Shown in pieces: positions 63,412 through 64,000 of a DNA stretch of 64,000 nucleotides (positions are counted from its first letter, which is position 1; the number at the start of each line of letters is the position of its first letter). The stretch lies in assembly GCA_052244495.1 (NCBI GenBank), contig JBQPXH010000004.1, one strand, 5' to 3'. The notes under the pieces were generated by a model, which was not told the origin of the DNA, ran no database searches, and saw only the letters and a program-made list of their open reading frames with translations. The position numbers and the translations under genes were made by a program. This DNA is from Cereibacter_A sp052244495. Lineage in GTDB: Bacteria > Pseudomonadota > Alphaproteobacteria > Rhodobacterales > Rhodobacteraceae.

Positions 63412-64000
63412 TGGCGCGGCTGCACTGCACCATCCTCGGCTGCGGATCTTCCGGTGGGGTGCCCCGGCTGGGCGGGCTCTGGGGCGACTGCGACCCGAGC
63501 GACCCGAGAAACCGCCGCCGCCGCTGCTCGCTGCTGGTCGAGAGGATCGACGAAGGCGGCACGACGCGGGTGCTGATCGACACCTCGCCAGACATGCATC
63601 CGCAGCTTCTGGATGCGGGCGTGGGCGAGCTCGATGCCGTGGCCTGGACCCATGCCCATGCGGACCATGTGCATGGCATCGACGACCTGCGCCAGATCGT
63701 CTTCAACATGAAGAAGCGCCTGCCGGTCTGGGCCGATCCGGTCACGCAGGACGCGCTGGTGAACCGCTTCGGCTATGCCTTCGTGCAACCCCCGGACTCG
63801 CTCTATCCGCCGATCCTCGACCTAAACACGATCGACGGCCCCTTCGAGGTGCACGGCGCCGGCGGCACGATCCGGCTCGAGCCGTTCGAGGTCAGCCACG
63901 GACCGACCGAGGCGCTCGGCTTCCGCGTGGGCGCCATGGCCTACCTGCCCGACGTGGTCGCGATCCCGGAGGAGGCCTGGGCGCATCTGGAAGGGCTCGA
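63411..64000 (+). CDS. Metallo-beta-lactamase-fold hydrolase (PhnP-like), truncated by the window end
   Basis: The 196 residues present begin MARLHCTILGCGSSGGVPRL and contain LIDTSPDMHPQLL and THAHADHVHGIDDLR (HxHxDH zinc motif near residues 82-87). This is the MBL/PhnP phosphodiesterase fold. The gene is open at the window edge, so the C-terminus is missing only because of the boundary. It is coupled to tatD by TGATG. Confidence 0.92.
   Translation, partial: MARLHCTILGCGSSGGVPRLGGLWGDCDPSDPRNRRRRCSLLVERIDEGGTTRVLIDTSPDMHPQLLDAGVGELDAVAWTHAHADHVHGIDDLRQIVFNMKKRLPVWADPVTQDALVNRFGYAFVQPPDSLYPPILDLNTIDGPFEVHGAGGTIRLEPFEVSHGPTEALGFRVGAMAYLPDVVAIPEEAWAHLEGL

Overview
The window is a GC-rich chromosomal segment from an alphaproteobacterium of the order Rhodobacterales. 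Gene content and order (cysI-cysH-DUF934-fpr, murA-DUF2948-hisD-UPF0262, infA-maf-rng-yacG, thiMED-thiYZX, ybgC-tolQRAB-pal-cpoB-tilS-ftsH) most resemble the Rhodobacter/Cereibacter sphaeroides group. That placement is inference from recall, because no search was run. Almost all DNA is coding. I see no prophage, complete IS element, CRISPR array or rRNA operon.

Layout. 1-2354: end of an assimilatory sulfate-reduction operon (cysI end, cysH, DUF934, fpr). 2515-3878: an alanine-rich membrane-anchored coiled-coil protein divergent from infC, which appears to start at ATA. 3949-5924: a molybdopterin-binding MoeA-like protein and an XdhC-family maturation factor. 6016-8766: two secreted low-complexity proteins, one with an OmpA domain, each followed by a strong terminator. 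8928-11146: CoxE/CoxD (VWA protein and MoxR ATPase). 11383-16490: a protein of unknown function, an HD hydrolase, pyrC, pyrE and dnaB. 16655-18554: a TauE/SafE permease and dusA, then a decayed iolC/iolD remnant and tRNA-Phe. 19397-27968: one long minus-strand housekeeping run (orf64, murA, DUF2948, hisD, UPF0262, LMW phosphatase, then an NTF2-GNAT-nitrilase cassette, then infA, maf, rng, yacG).

28085-34945: tRNA-Thr, an orphan MASE1 histidine kinase, and a thiamine salvage/uptake operon (thiM-E-D-Y-Z-X) behind a TPP riboswitch. 35249-38804: lytic transglycosylase, inositol-monophosphatase-like enzyme, galE and ugd. 38872-43515: DMT transporter, YebC regulator, SLC13/RCK permease and YmdB-like phosphoesterase. 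43601-47601: Lhr-type helicase and PdeM nuclease separated by a 7-bp tandem repeat, and a membrane LytTR protein. 47821-50773: one-carbon folate genes folD and fhs with a chorismate mutase between them. 51401-60434: the complete Tol-Pal cell-envelope operon running into tilS and ftsH. 60703-64000: a small protein with three internal repeats, then holB, tatD and a truncated metallo-beta-lactamase-fold hydrolase.

The most unusual points are the triple-repeat 97-residue protein, the NTF2-GNAT-nitrilase cassette embedded in a housekeeping operon, the ATA start of infC, the iolC/iolD relic, the 7-bp tandem array, the paired secreted low-complexity proteins, and a dispersed palindromic element present in two copies.
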